Shown here piece by piece: positions 18,908 to 26,616 of a stretch of 64,000 bases of DNA. The stretch is taken from the NCBI RefSeq assembly GCF_041549525.1, contig NZ_CP157456.1:3596001-3660000 (forward strand). Reading direction: 5' to 3'. The position numbers and the translations under genes were made by a program. The notes below the pieces were generated by a model. That model worked only from the letters and a program-made list of their open reading frames with translations, did not search any database and was not told the DNA's origin. The stretch comes from Paenarthrobacter aurescens (lineage in GTDB: Bacteria; Actinomycetota; Actinomycetes; Actinomycetales; Micrococcaceae). Positions within the stretch are counted from its first letter, which is position 1, and the number at the start of each line of letters is the position of its first letter.

Positions 18908-20914
18908 GTGACACGTTTCTGGACTCGGCTGATTGTTCTTCTCACGGTCATTTTGGGCGTTAACTATGTGGCATGGCGCTGGATGGCCTCGCTGAACTGG
19001 GAGGCCTGGTGGATCGCCGTTCCGTTGGTGATCGCCGAAACGTACAGCCTCATTGACGTGATGCTGTTCGGGCTGACGGTGTGGAACATCAAATTCCGGA
19101 AACCGCCGCCCCCGCCCCCGGCCGATGCCACCGTGGACGTTTTCATCACCACGTACAACGAGCCCCTGGACCTGGTGATGACCACGGCCCTGGCTGCCAA
19201 AAACATCACCTGGCCGCACAGTACCTGGATACTCGACGACGGCGACCGCGCCGAGATGCGCCAACTCGCCGAGACCCACGGGATCGGCTACGTCACGCGC
19301 GGCGATGACTGGACCCCGGACATGCCGCGGCACGCCAAAGCCGGCAACCTGAACAACGCGCTCATGGTCACCTCGGGCGAGTACCTGTTGATTCTCGACG
19401 CCGACCAGATCCCCGAGCCGGACATCCTGGACAAGACGCTGGGCTACTTCAACGACGACAAAGTGGCGCTGGTCCAGACCCCCCAGTACTTCATCAACGT
19501 CCCGGCCGACGATCCCCTGGGCAGCCAGGCTCCCCTGTTCTACGGCCCCATCCAGCAGGGCAAGGACGGCTGGAACGCTGCGTTCTTCTGTGGCTCCAAC
19601 GCCATCCTCCGCCGCGAAGCCCTGATGCAGCTGGGCTTGGTGGGCTACGTCAAAGCCACTGAGAAGAGCGTCCGGCGCGCCCTCGCCGCGTCCCGCACCG
19701 CCATCAAAAAGGCGCGGCGGTCGCCCGAGGCGGAGAACCCCCTGGTGGAGCAGATGCTCAACGAGGTGGAAGCCGCTACGGAAGCCGCGCAACAGGAACT
19801 CGAAGCCGGGGCGTCCCTGAGCGAGATCACCTACCGTGTTCGCCGCCAAGTGGACGAGGCCGTGCGGACCCTGGTGGCTGCCGACTTCTCAGCGCTTCAA
19901 TCCGACCTCGAAGAGATCGCCGCCATGGAACTCGCCCACGTCGGAGAGTCGGGCGTAACCACTGTGGCGAGCGACGCCGTCGACCGTATGTCCGGACGCG
20001 ACTGGTCCCCGCTGGGTGCCCTCGAATCGGTCCACGCCGTGCTGGATGCCATCTCCGTGGAACGCACTGACGAAGCACAGCCCATCATGCCGCTGGCCAC
20101 CATCTCGGTCACCGAGGACATGGCCACGTCCATGCGCCTGCACGGCCTCGGCTGGAAGAGCGTGTATCACCACGAAATCCTTGCCAACGGGCTGGCCCCG
20201 GAGGACGTCAAGACCATGCTGACCCAGCGCCTCCGCTGGGCCCAGGGCACCATGCAGGTTCTGCTGCGCGAGAACCCGCTGGTTCAGCGCCGCATGTCCT
20301 GGGGCCAAAGGCTCATGTACTTCTCCACCATGTGGACCTACCTGAGCGGTTTCGCGGCAGTGATCTACTTCGCGGCGCCCATCATCTACCTGACGCTGGG
20401 CATCCTTCCGGTGAGCAGCCTCAGCTGGGACTTCTTCATCCGCTTCATCCCGTTCATGGTGGTAAACCAGTTGCTGTTCCTGGTGGCCGGGCATGGCATA
20501 CCCACCTGGCGCGGCCAGCAGTACAGCCTTGCGCTGTTCCCCACCTGGATCAAGGCATGTACGACGGCGGCCCGGAACGTTTGGTTCGGACGTCCCCTCG
20601 GGTTTGCCGTCACCCCCAAAGCGCGGCAGAGCGGCGGGCCGAGTTGGAGCCTCATCCGGCCCCAGATCATTGTGGCGGTACTGCTTGCCATCGCCTTGGT
20701 TGTTGGGGTGATCCGGCTGCTCGCAGGAATGTCCGAGCCTCTTGGCACACTGGTGAACGTGGCCTGGGTTGCGTTTGACCTTGTGGTCCTGAGCGTGTTG
20801 GTCAAGGCAGTTTTGTACAAGGGTTTTGAGCCTGAAGGTGATGCACCTGAAGCCATAGGCCCGGACGATGTTGGGCCGCAGCGCCCCGAAGAGAGGAATG
20901 CAGATGCAGTTTAG
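18908..20914 (+). CDS. membrane-bound processive family 2 glycosyltransferase (cellulose synthase-like)
   Basis: A 668-residue polysaccharide synthase. Two N-terminal membrane helices (1-60) precede the GT-A domain: TTYNEP, DDG 110-112, DAD 164-166, TED 402-404 and QRLRW 440-444, the D,D,D,QxxRW set of processive beta-glycan synthases. Several membrane helices follow (470-640). No PilZ domain is visible. An extra segment of about 150 residues (roughly 245-395), charged and probably helical, is inserted before TED. GTG 18908 has AGGGGGG upstream. The gene sits inside a partner-switching operon and overlaps the STAS gene by 11 bases, suggesting polymer synthesis under switch control. The polymer is unknown. 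Confidence 0.85.
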   Translation: MTRFWTRLIVLLTVILGVNYVAWRWMASLNWEAWWIAVPLVIAETYSLIDVMLFGLTVWNIKFRKPPPPPPADATVDVFITTYNEPLDLVMTTALAAKNITWPHSTWILDDGDRAEMRQLAETHGIGYVTRGDDWTPDMPRHAKAGNLNNALMVTSGEYLLILDADQIPEPDILDKTLGYFNDDKVALVQTPQYFINVPADDPLGSQAPLFYGPIQQGKDGWNAAFFCGSNAILRREALMQLGLVGYVKATEKSVRRALAASRTAIKKARRSPEAENPLVEQMLNEVEAATEAAQQELEAGASLSEITYRVRRQVDEAVRTLVAADFSALQSDLEEIAAMELAHVGESGVTTVASDAVDRMSGRDWSPLGALESVHAVLDAISVERTDEAQPIMPLATISVTEDMATSMRLHGLGWKSVYHHEILANGLAPEDVKTMLTQRLRWAQGTMQVLLRENPLVQRRMSWGQRLMYFSTMWTYLSGFAAVIYFAAPIIYLTLGILPVSSLSWDFFIRFIPFMVVNQLLFLVAGHGIPTWRGQQYSLALFPTWIKACTTAARNVWFGRPLGFAVTPKARQSGGPSWSLIRPQIIVAVLLAIALVVGVIRLLAGMSEPLGTLVNVAWVAFDLVVLSVLVKAVLYKGFEPEGDAPEAIGPDDVGPQRPEERNADAV

Positions 20915-21236
20915 CTATGAAGTCAACGACTCCTACGCGGAGGTGAAGAGCGTGGGCCGGCTGAACATGGTTGCCGCTCCCAAGCTGCGCGAAGTTGTGA
21001 ACGAGGTTGTGGCCGGAGGCTCCAGCCGTGTTGTGGTGAACCTGGCAGAAACCGACTTCATGGATTCCTCTGGGCTCGGCGCACTCATCGGCTGCCTCAA
21101 AGCCGCCCGCCAAGCCGGCGGGGACCTCAGGATCGCCGGCGTTCAACCGCAGGTCAAGATGGTCCTGGAGTTGACCAACATGGACCGTGTACTTACCGCT
21201 TACCCCACCGCCGAAGCTGCCTTCGGCGATGACTGA
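20904..21236 (+). CDS. STAS-domain anti-sigma factor antagonist (RsbV-like)
   Basis: A 110-residue single STAS domain. The phosphorylatable serine is in FMDSSGLGALIGCLKAAR (S56), the same place as in SpoIIAA/RsbV. Start ATG 20904 has GAGAGG 7 bases upstream; an ATG at 20898 is possible. It overlaps the glycosyltransferase end by 11 bases and the kinase start by 8. Expected to bind the RsbW-like kinase when unphosphorylated and to be reset by the PP2C phosphatase at 17769. The final output may be a sigma factor elsewhere or the synthase itself. Confidence 0.9.
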   Translation: MQFSYEVNDSYAEVKSVGRLNMVAAPKLREVVNEVVAGGSSRVVVNLAETDFMDSSGLGALIGCLKAARQAGGDLRIAGVQPQVKMVLELTNMDRVLTAYPTAEAAFGDD

Positions 21237-21648
21237 GGTCATCGCCCACCGGGGCTTCCACGGGCCATCCAACGACGAAGCAATCGAAGCAATCCACAAC
21301 GAGCTGGACGCCCTGTGGCACGATGCTTCCTTTGTGCCGGACATGGACCGGATGACCTTCGCTACGGCCGTCATCGAGGCTGCCGCCAACATCGTCCAGC
21401 ACGCACTTCCTGTGGCGGAGAAACCGGTGGAGATTGACGTGGACATCAGCGTCCGCACCAGCCGGCTGGTGGCACGGGTGAGCGCGTTCAACGCCCGCGA
21501 GCCCTTCGCGGGCGACATGCAGGCCTCCATGCCGGATGAAGACGCGGAGTCCGGCCGTGGTTTGGCGCTCATAGAGGCCCTGGTGACCACGGTGACGTTC
21601 GAGCGGCAGGACGGCACCAACACGTGGATCCTGACCCGCAACACCTGA
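21229..21648 (+). CDS. RsbW-like anti-sigma factor/serine kinase (HATPase)
   Basis: A 139-residue GHKL ATPase. The N box is FATAVIEAAANIVQHA and the G box region is DEDAESGRGLALIEALV; the domain fills the whole protein as in RsbW and SpoIIAB. It should phosphorylate the STAS protein encoded just upstream (8-base overlap). No sigma factor gene follows, so its target is elsewhere. The TGA stop is directly followed by the 32-bp-period repeat. Confidence 0.85.
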   Translation: MTEVIAHRGFHGPSNDEAIEAIHNELDALWHDASFVPDMDRMTFATAVIEAAANIVQHALPVAEKPVEIDVDISVRTSRLVARVSAFNAREPFAGDMQASMPDEDAESGRGLALIEALVTTVTFERQDGTNTWILTRNT

Positions 21649-21744
21649 CCCTCTCTCACATCCCACCTGCTCGAACCGATCCCTCTCTCACATCCCACCG
21701 GCCCAAACCGGTCCCTCTCTCACATCCCACCTGCTTGAGCGCAC
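21649..21744 (+). repeat. stop-codon-anchored 32-bp-period repeat, locus 2 (three units)
   Basis: CCCTCTCTCACATCCC occurs perfectly three times, at 21649, 21681 and 21713, exactly 32 bases apart; the alternating 16-base segments differ (starts ACCTGCTC, ACCGGCCC, ACCTGCTT). The first unit abuts the TGA of the RsbW-like gene. Confidence 0.85.
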
Positions 21745-21835
21745 AAGGGGTGGTTCTCCCCATCGCCAAGCGCAAGGCTGCGTGACAGCATTCGGTGAGA
21801 ACCGCCGTCGAGCACTAATGAAATTGGGGAGCGAA

Positions 21836-22393
21836 ATGAACCGCCGCATGCACCGTACGGTTTGGGCGCTGGCTGCTGCCCTCGCGGTGGTATCTGTTGC
21901 TGCAGGCTGCAGCGACACCCCCGACGGACCACAACGGGAACCCAGTCAGCCTCCAGCCGTCACGTCCGAGCCAGCGTCCGTTCCTGAAAGCGCGGCGAAA
22001 TACAACGCCCTGACCACCGAGCTTGTCGCCGCACTTGAAGCGAAGATGCCGGACATTACCTGGACGGTGGATGACCCGGCGCGCTTGAGTCGAGCCCAAG
22101 ACGGCAGATGCATATTGGCCCCGCGCAGCATGAAAAGCAGCGCTGACATCGTGAAGCCTTCAAAGCACTTTGAGGACGTCTTCGCTGTGGCGGATCCTGT
22201 CCTGGAAAAGCACGGTTTTCCTGCTTTCGATGGAACCGATCCCGTGCCTGGTGGATGGGTGGTTACCCGCAGCACTGATGCCACAGGGGCTACCGTCACC
22301 ATCGAATCCAAAAGCCCGGCCTACCTGCGGATGACCGTCCCGGTGCAGTCGGATACCTGCGATAGCAACGAAATTCCTCAGGGGGACAAATAA
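21836..22393 (+). CDS. predicted lipoprotein, unknown function
   Basis: A 185-residue protein with a signal peptide (NRRMHRTVWALAAALAVVSV) and lipobox VAAGC, so anchored outside the membrane. The mature part begins with a Pro/Ser/Glu-rich linker and continues as a ~130-residue mixed alpha/beta domain with two further cysteines (about C94 and C176). ATG 21836 has GGGGAG close upstream and gives the proper signal; 21782 and 21818 are alternatives. Its stop overlaps the calpain-type gene start by one base (TAATG), so the two are coupled. It could be the receptor, chaperone or immunity partner of that protease; this is inference. Confidence 0.75.
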   Translation: MNRRMHRTVWALAAALAVVSVAAGCSDTPDGPQREPSQPPAVTSEPASVPESAAKYNALTTELVAALEAKMPDITWTVDDPARLSRAQDGRCILAPRSMKSSADIVKPSKHFEDVFAVADPVLEKHGFPAFDGTDPVPGGWVVTRSTDATGATVTIESKSPAYLRMTVPVQSDTCDSNEIPQGDK

Positions 22394-23478
22394 TGGCTGG
22401 ATTTTACGGAGCTGATATTGCCCAATTGCGGGCGCTCGCCAAGACCATGTCGCGCCATTCGGAGCGGATGACCTCGCTGTCCGTGGAGCTGGGACATCTG
22501 ATCAACAACGCCCCCTGGGATGGCCGCGATGCCGTCATGTTCAAGGCGAAGTGGGATTCCGAGCACCGCCCCATGCTCAAAAAGGTCTCCAATGAGCTGC
22601 AAAACCAAGCCAAAGAGCTGATTCGCAATGCCGACGAGCAGGACAAGTCCAGCTCCGGTTCTTCGGGCTCTGATCGCTCGGGGCGGGGAGATTCGAACCC
22701 TCCCGGTGACCCCGGTCCGCTGGATCCTGACAAGCCCGACGTCGATGTGCCCGGCGATGTCCGAAAGGACCCCGACGCCGGCGACCCCAGCGATATCAAC
22801 CAGGGGCAGATCGGCGACTGCTGGCTGTTGGCTGGAATTGGTTCGGTGGCCCAGGTGCTGGAGCGGGAGGGCAAACTCGACGAGTTCCTAGAAGAACACA
22901 TGCGTCCGGTGGGCGACCCTCCAACCCATTGGGTGGTCACTCTTTACGAAGACGGCGAACCCGTGGAAGTCACTGTGGAGGCCAAGTCCGTTGACGGTGG
23001 AGTCCGTGGCGCCGATGGCGAACCCAACTGGCTTTCCATCTACGAACGCGCAGCAGCCGAGCACCGTGGCGGGTCCTACGACGACATCGACGGCGGGTTC
23101 AGCAACGAGGCCATGGAACTCATGACCGGGCAGTCTGCGGACAAGGACGGCGAACTGAACTTCGATGACATTGAGGACAAACTTTCGGACGGCCAAGCCA
23201 TTTCCGTGGGCACCGAGGACGTCAAGGACGACGACTTCGACTGGGTCTGGGAATCCGATGAGGTCAACCGAACCGACGTCGTACCCAACCACGCCTACGT
23301 AGTGGTTGATGTGAAAACCAACGACGACGGCGAGAAAGTCATTGTGCTGGCCAACCCCTGGGGACCTTCCGGCGGTTACATGGAAGGCGACGACGACCTC
23401 AAGTCCGGCACACTGGAACTGACCGAGGACGAGTACAAGGAAAACTTTGACTCCGTATACTCCGTGGACGTGAAGTAA
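22393..23478 (+). CDS. WXG100-like/calpain-family cysteine protease fusion
   Basis: A 361-residue protein. Residues 1-85 form a helical hairpin of WXG100/ESAT-6 type with W42-D43-G44 at the turn, the usual tag for type VII secretion. A Ser/Gly/Pro/Asp-rich linker (86-134) follows. Residues ~135-361 are a calpain (peptidase C2) core: catalytic C143 in QGQIGDCWLLAG, H300 in PNHAYVVVDV and N321 in LANPWG, with the PNWLSIYERAAAEHRGG block typical of the family in between. The triad is complete, so it is likely active. The very acidic sequence and many Asp suggest calcium use. Read-out: candidate secreted effector or toxin, with the lipoprotein upstream and a small gene downstream as partners. Confidence 0.85.
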   Translation: MAGFYGADIAQLRALAKTMSRHSERMTSLSVELGHLINNAPWDGRDAVMFKAKWDSEHRPMLKKVSNELQNQAKELIRNADEQDKSSSGSSGSDRSGRGDSNPPGDPGPLDPDKPDVDVPGDVRKDPDAGDPSDINQGQIGDCWLLAGIGSVAQVLEREGKLDEFLEEHMRPVGDPPTHWVVTLYEDGEPVEVTVEAKSVDGGVRGADGEPNWLSIYERAAAEHRGGSYDDIDGGFSNEAMELMTGQSADKDGELNFDDIEDKLSDGQAISVGTEDVKDDDFDWVWESDEVNRTDVVPNHAYVVVDVKTNDDGEKVIVLANPWGPSGGYMEGDDDLKSGTLELTEDEYKENFDSVYSVDVK

Positions 23479-23480
23479 GG

Positions 23481-23759
23481 ATGGTCGTGGAACAGCTGGT
23501 AACAGTGAAGCAAGGCATGCAGCCCACCTTCGACGGCGTCAAAGTGGGAGTGGTCAAGATCGGCATCGCGGACGGTGCCCCCGCCATCCAATTCTGGATC
23601 CGGACCGCCGAACAGCAGCGCAAACAAGCATTCCGCGAAGGCCAGTCGATCGCCCTTCCGGGCGCCGGACTGTTGACGGTCACCTCGATTCGGCCCGCTG
23701 ACGACAGCTCCGCGGCCTCCGCAACGTTGACGTACGACGGCGGTCACGTCGCCGATTGA
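23481..23759 (+). CDS. small hypothetical protein, candidate partner of the calpain-type protease
   Basis: A 92-residue protein starting 2 bases after the protease stop, in the same operon. No signal peptide or membrane segment; the predicted strands (GVKVGVVKIGI, AIQFWIRT, GLLTVTSI, SATLTYDG) suggest a small all-beta barrel. No family recognised. Position immediately after an effector-like gene is typical of immunity proteins, but a structural or regulatory role is equally open. Confidence 0.65.
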   Translation: MVVEQLVTVKQGMQPTFDGVKVGVVKIGIADGAPAIQFWIRTAEQQRKQAFREGQSIALPGAGLLTVTSIRPADDSSAASATLTYDGGHVAD

Positions 23760-23773
23760 GCGTTTGCGCCTCG

Positions 23774-23820
23774 CCCGGTGATAGAGGGATCACCGAAAGG
23801 CCGCGGGACGTGAGAGAGGG
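23774..23820 (-). repeat. stop-codon-anchored 32-bp-period repeat, locus 3
   Basis: On the reverse strand CCCTCTCTCACGTCCC (23820-23805) follows the TGA of the aminotransferase gene with no gap. A second, degenerate unit (CCCTCTATCAC) begins exactly 32 bases further. Orientation follows the gene, as at loci 1 and 2. Confidence 0.7.
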
Positions 23821-24915
23821 TCAGGCGTTGGCGATGGCCTCTTTGAGCGCACCCAGCACCAGGGTCACGGAAGCGCTGTTGGCGTTGGGGCCCATCATGC
23901 CGATCCTCCAAACAGTGTCCGCGAACTCCCCCACACCTGAGCCAATCTCCATACTGAAGTTCTTCAAAAGGTAAGCGCGGACCGCGGCCGAGTTGACGCC
24001 GTCGGGCACTTTCACCGTGGTGAGGCTAGGCAACCGGGAGCCTTCGGCGGCGAACAGTTCCAGTCCCATGTCCTGAAGCCCGTCCTGCAACGCGGTTCCA
24101 GCAGCACGATGCCGGGCCTGCACAACGTCCAGCCCCTCGGCGAGGATGCGGTCCAGCGCGGCTTCGAGGCCGGCGATCATGGTGACCGGCGCGGTGTGGT
24201 GATATGTGCGGGCACCGCTGGCCGCGCCGACGTACCCGCCCAGCAGCCCGATGTCGAGGTACCAGGAGCGTGGGTCCTTGATGCGGCGCTCGAAGGCGCG
24301 ATCGGACACTGTGAACGGCGACAGTCCCGGCGGCACCCCCAGACATTTCTGGGTACCGGCGTATCCGACGTCGATCCCCCAGTCGTCTGCCCGGAGCTCC
24401 AGTCCGCCGATGGACGTGACGGCGTCGGTGATCAGCAGCGCGTCACCCTTGCCTGCGCCGAGGGCCGCGATGTCGGAGAGTACGCCCACGGAAGTTTCTG
24501 CGTGGACGGCCGCGATCACCTTAGGGTGCGGGTGCGCCGCGAGCACACGCTCGGCATCAACGGGCTGGCCCCATTCGTGATCCACCCGGACCACAGTGGC
24601 CCCGCAACGCCGTGCCACCTCGCACATCCGCTCTCCGAAGAGTCCGTTGACAGCGATCACGGCTACGTCGCCGTCGGACACGGTGTTCACAAAAGCGGCT
24701 TCCATGCCGCCAGAACCGGTGGCACTCAACGGAAGTGTGCGGGCATTGGAAGTCCCCCAAACTGTCCGCAGGCCCTGGCAGGTGTGGTCCAGCCGTTCGA
24801 TGAACACGGGATCGAGGTGGCCGAGCACGGGGTAGGCCAGCGCGGCCATGGCTTCCGGGTAGCAATTGCTGGGGCCGGGACCGAACAGGAACCTGGACGT
24901 CAGAATGTGCGGCAT
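23821..24915 (-). CDS. class V aminotransferase of the alanine/serine/ureidoglycine-glyoxylate group
   Basis: A 364-residue PLP enzyme that transfers an amino group to glyoxylate. Signatures: FGPGPSNCYP near the N-terminus, SGGMEAAF (residues 68-75), the PLP aspartate D164 in ITDAVTSIGG, and the Schiff-base lysine K190 in AGTQKCLGVPPGLSP. Length is normal. Neighbouring purine-catabolism genes make (S)-ureidoglycine-glyoxylate aminotransferase (PucG) attractive; alanine- or serine-glyoxylate aminotransferase cannot be excluded. It stands alone on the reverse strand. Confidence 0.8.
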   Translation of the reverse strand: MPHILTSRFLFGPGPSNCYPEAMAALAYPVLGHLDPVFIERLDHTCQGLRTVWGTSNARTLPLSATGSGGMEAAFVNTVSDGDVAVIAVNGLFGERMCEVARRCGATVVRVDHEWGQPVDAERVLAAHPHPKVIAAVHAETSVGVLSDIAALGAGKGDALLITDAVTSIGGLELRADDWGIDVGYAGTQKCLGVPPGLSPFTVSDRAFERRIKDPRSWYLDIGLLGGYVGAASGARTYHHTAPVTMIAGLEAALDRILAEGLDVVQARHRAAGTALQDGLQDMGLELFAAEGSRLPSLTTVKVPDGVNSAAVRAYLLKNFSMEIGSGVGEFADTVWRIGMMGPNANSASVTLVLGALKEAIANA

Positions 24916-24958
24916 GTGCGAACTCCTTCAGCTGGTTGAGGTCATTCTGCCCCACCCA

Positions 24959-25024
24959 ACGTTGCGGGGCCCACTCTGCGCGCCAAAACATCCGTAGAGG
25001 GCGTAGAGCGGGCCCCGCAACGTT
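24959..25024. repeat. GC-rich interspersed palindrome, copy A
   Basis: AACGTTGCGGGGCCCACTCTGCG pairs, over a ~20-base centre, with a right arm ending GCGGGCCCCGCAACGTT. Same family as the copies at 47934, 48007, 50082, 50156 and 56646. This copy lies between divergent genes, so it cannot serve simply as a terminator. Confidence 0.75.
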
Positions 25025-25108
25025 TCCGGCCGATCACCCAGGAACCCGCTCAGCCCAAACTGCTAAGGTTACTCACCATACTGAGGCCGCCACGGATAGG
25101 GGACGAGA

Positions 25109-25951
25109 GTGACGACTGAAGGAAAGACCGACGGAAACGGGACGCCAGAGCAAGGCGTTACCGGCGAGGTAAGCCAGGACCGGTTCGTCGCCGGGCAGGA
25201 CCTGACGCGTTGGAAATCCCCGGCTGGCCGGGTGCTGGCCGGAGGCGCTGAAAAAGTCACCTCCCTGTTGGGCCCCTATGCGGCACTGATCATCACCCTG
25301 GTAGCGGGGCTGGCCATTGCCCTTTCACTGGCCCTGGTATTCGGCGAGGTCTATGAGTCCGTCACAGAAGCGGACGGCGTGGCCGGGCTGGACGATCCCG
25401 TGTTGGCAGCCGCCAAGTCCGTGCGCTCCCCCGGGCTGGACATGACAACCACCGCCTATACCAACATCGGCGGCACGGTGGGCATGCCCATCCTTGCCGT
25501 GGGAATCATGGTTTTCCTTGCCACGCGAAGGCGTTCGTGGACTCCGGTCATCCTGATGCTCGCAGCCGGGCTGGGTTCGCTGGTGATCACCATCCTGGGC
25601 AAGCCGATCTTTGGCCGGAGCCGCCCGGACATTGCCGACGCCATTCCGCCCTATGAACACTCGGCGTCATTCCCCAGCGGGCACTCCCTGAACTCGATTG
25701 TGATCGCGGGAATTGTGGCCTACCTGATCATTCTCCGGTTGAAGACCACCAAGGCCAGGGTCATCACGGTCCTCGTGGCGGCAGTGTTCGCTTTCACCAT
25801 GGGCCTGAGCCGGGTCTACCTGGGCCATCACTGGTTGACGGACGTTCTGGCGGCTTGGGCAATCGGCATTGCCTGGCTGGCGCTGGTCATAACCGCCCAC
25901 CGCCTCTATCTGACGGTGAGAACACGCCGTCACAGCGCGGTAGCCTCTTGA
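25109..25951 (+). CDS. PAP2-family membrane phosphatase
   Basis: A 280-residue membrane protein with about six helices. The phosphatase signature is complete: KPIFGRSRP (residues ~168-176), PSGHSL, and SRVYLGHHWLTD. Such enzymes dephosphorylate undecaprenyl pyrophosphate or phosphatidic acid at the outer membrane face. The N-terminal ~45 residues are cytoplasmic and charged. GTG 25109 has GGGGA upstream. Lies alone between divergent aminotransferase and uraD; no functional link to them is visible. Confidence 0.85.
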   Translation: MTTEGKTDGNGTPEQGVTGEVSQDRFVAGQDLTRWKSPAGRVLAGGAEKVTSLLGPYAALIITLVAGLAIALSLALVFGEVYESVTEADGVAGLDDPVLAAAKSVRSPGLDMTTTAYTNIGGTVGMPILAVGIMVFLATRRRSWTPVILMLAAGLGSLVITILGKPIFGRSRPDIADAIPPYEHSASFPSGHSLNSIVIAGIVAYLIILRLKTTKARVITVLVAAVFAFTMGLSRVYLGHHWLTDVLAAWAIGIAWLALVITAHRLYLTVRTRRHSAVAS

Positions 25952-25979
25952 CACCGGGCCGCTCACTCCGCTTAACTAA

Positions 25980-26016
25980 ATTACGTATGCTGAAATAACA
26001 GTTCCATGATGCGGAA
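25980..26016 (+). promoter_or_regulatory. operator before uraD, same motif as before hyi
   Basis: TTCCATGATGCGGAA (26002-26016) matches the hyi operator TTCCACAAAGCGGAA at 12 of 15 positions. A weaker copy (25980-25994, right half ATGCTGAA) lies 22 bases upstream, repeating the tandem layout seen at hyi. Candidate site of a common purine/glyoxylate regulator. Confidence 0.55.
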
Positions 26017-26106
26017 GCTTGAAGCACGGGCTTCCTCCTGCACCCGCAGGAGTTCCGCATAGCCCACACCATGGATGCCAGCATTTTGCATGAGGATGAC
26101 ACAAGC

Positions 26107-26616
26107 ATGGAGCTTGCAGTATTCAACAGTGTTGACCGGGACGAGGCCATCAGGACGCTCACCCCTTGCCTGGATATCAGCCGCTGGGTTGAGTCCATCG
26201 TGGACGCGCGCCCCTACGCCAGCGTCGACGAGCTGCTGGGGCAAGCCCAGCGTGCCGCTGAGCCGTTCACCGCGGCCGAGGTGGAATCCGCCATGGCGCA
26301 CCACCCCCGGATCGGCGAACGTCCCAAGGCCCAGACCACCGAGGCGGCCATGTCGCGTTCGGAGCAGGCAGGCGTTGATCCCGGCGACAGCCAGGTAACT
26401 GCCGCCCTCGCCGAGGGAAACCGGGCGTATGAGGAGAAGTTCGGCAGGGTTTTCCTGATTCGCGCCGCAGGCCGCAGCGCACAGGAAATGCTCGCCGCCC
26501 TCCAGGAACGCCTCACCCACACCCCCCAGGAAGAAGACACAATCGTGGCCGGCCAGCTCCGGGAGATCGCACTGCTGCGCCTCTCCGGACTGATCAGCGA
26601 AGGAGTCAACGCATGA
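26107..26616 (+). CDS. uraD: OHCU decarboxylase
   Basis: A 169-residue enzyme that decarboxylates 2-oxo-4-hydroxy-4-carboxy-5-ureidoimidazoline to S-allantoin, the last step of urate oxidation. The catalytic histidine is in AHHPRIGER and the EKFGRVFLIRAAGRSAQEML block is diagnostic. ATG 26107 is preferred over 26071 because a GAGGA lies upstream and the family N-terminus (FNSVDRDEAIRTL) then starts at once. The stop overlaps uraH (ATGA). The operator at 26002 lies about 90 bases upstream. Confidence 0.92.
   Translation: MELAVFNSVDRDEAIRTLTPCLDISRWVESIVDARPYASVDELLGQAQRAAEPFTAAEVESAMAHHPRIGERPKAQTTEAAMSRSEQAGVDPGDSQVTAALAEGNRAYEEKFGRVFLIRAAGRSAQEMLAALQERLTHTPQEEDTIVAGQLREIALLRLSGLISEGVNA

Noticed and set aside
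21649..21744. Regularly spaced repeats that could be read as a small CRISPR array.
   Set aside because: Repeat and spacer are both only 16 bases, there are at most three units, no cas genes are near, and the same element occurs at other stop codons.
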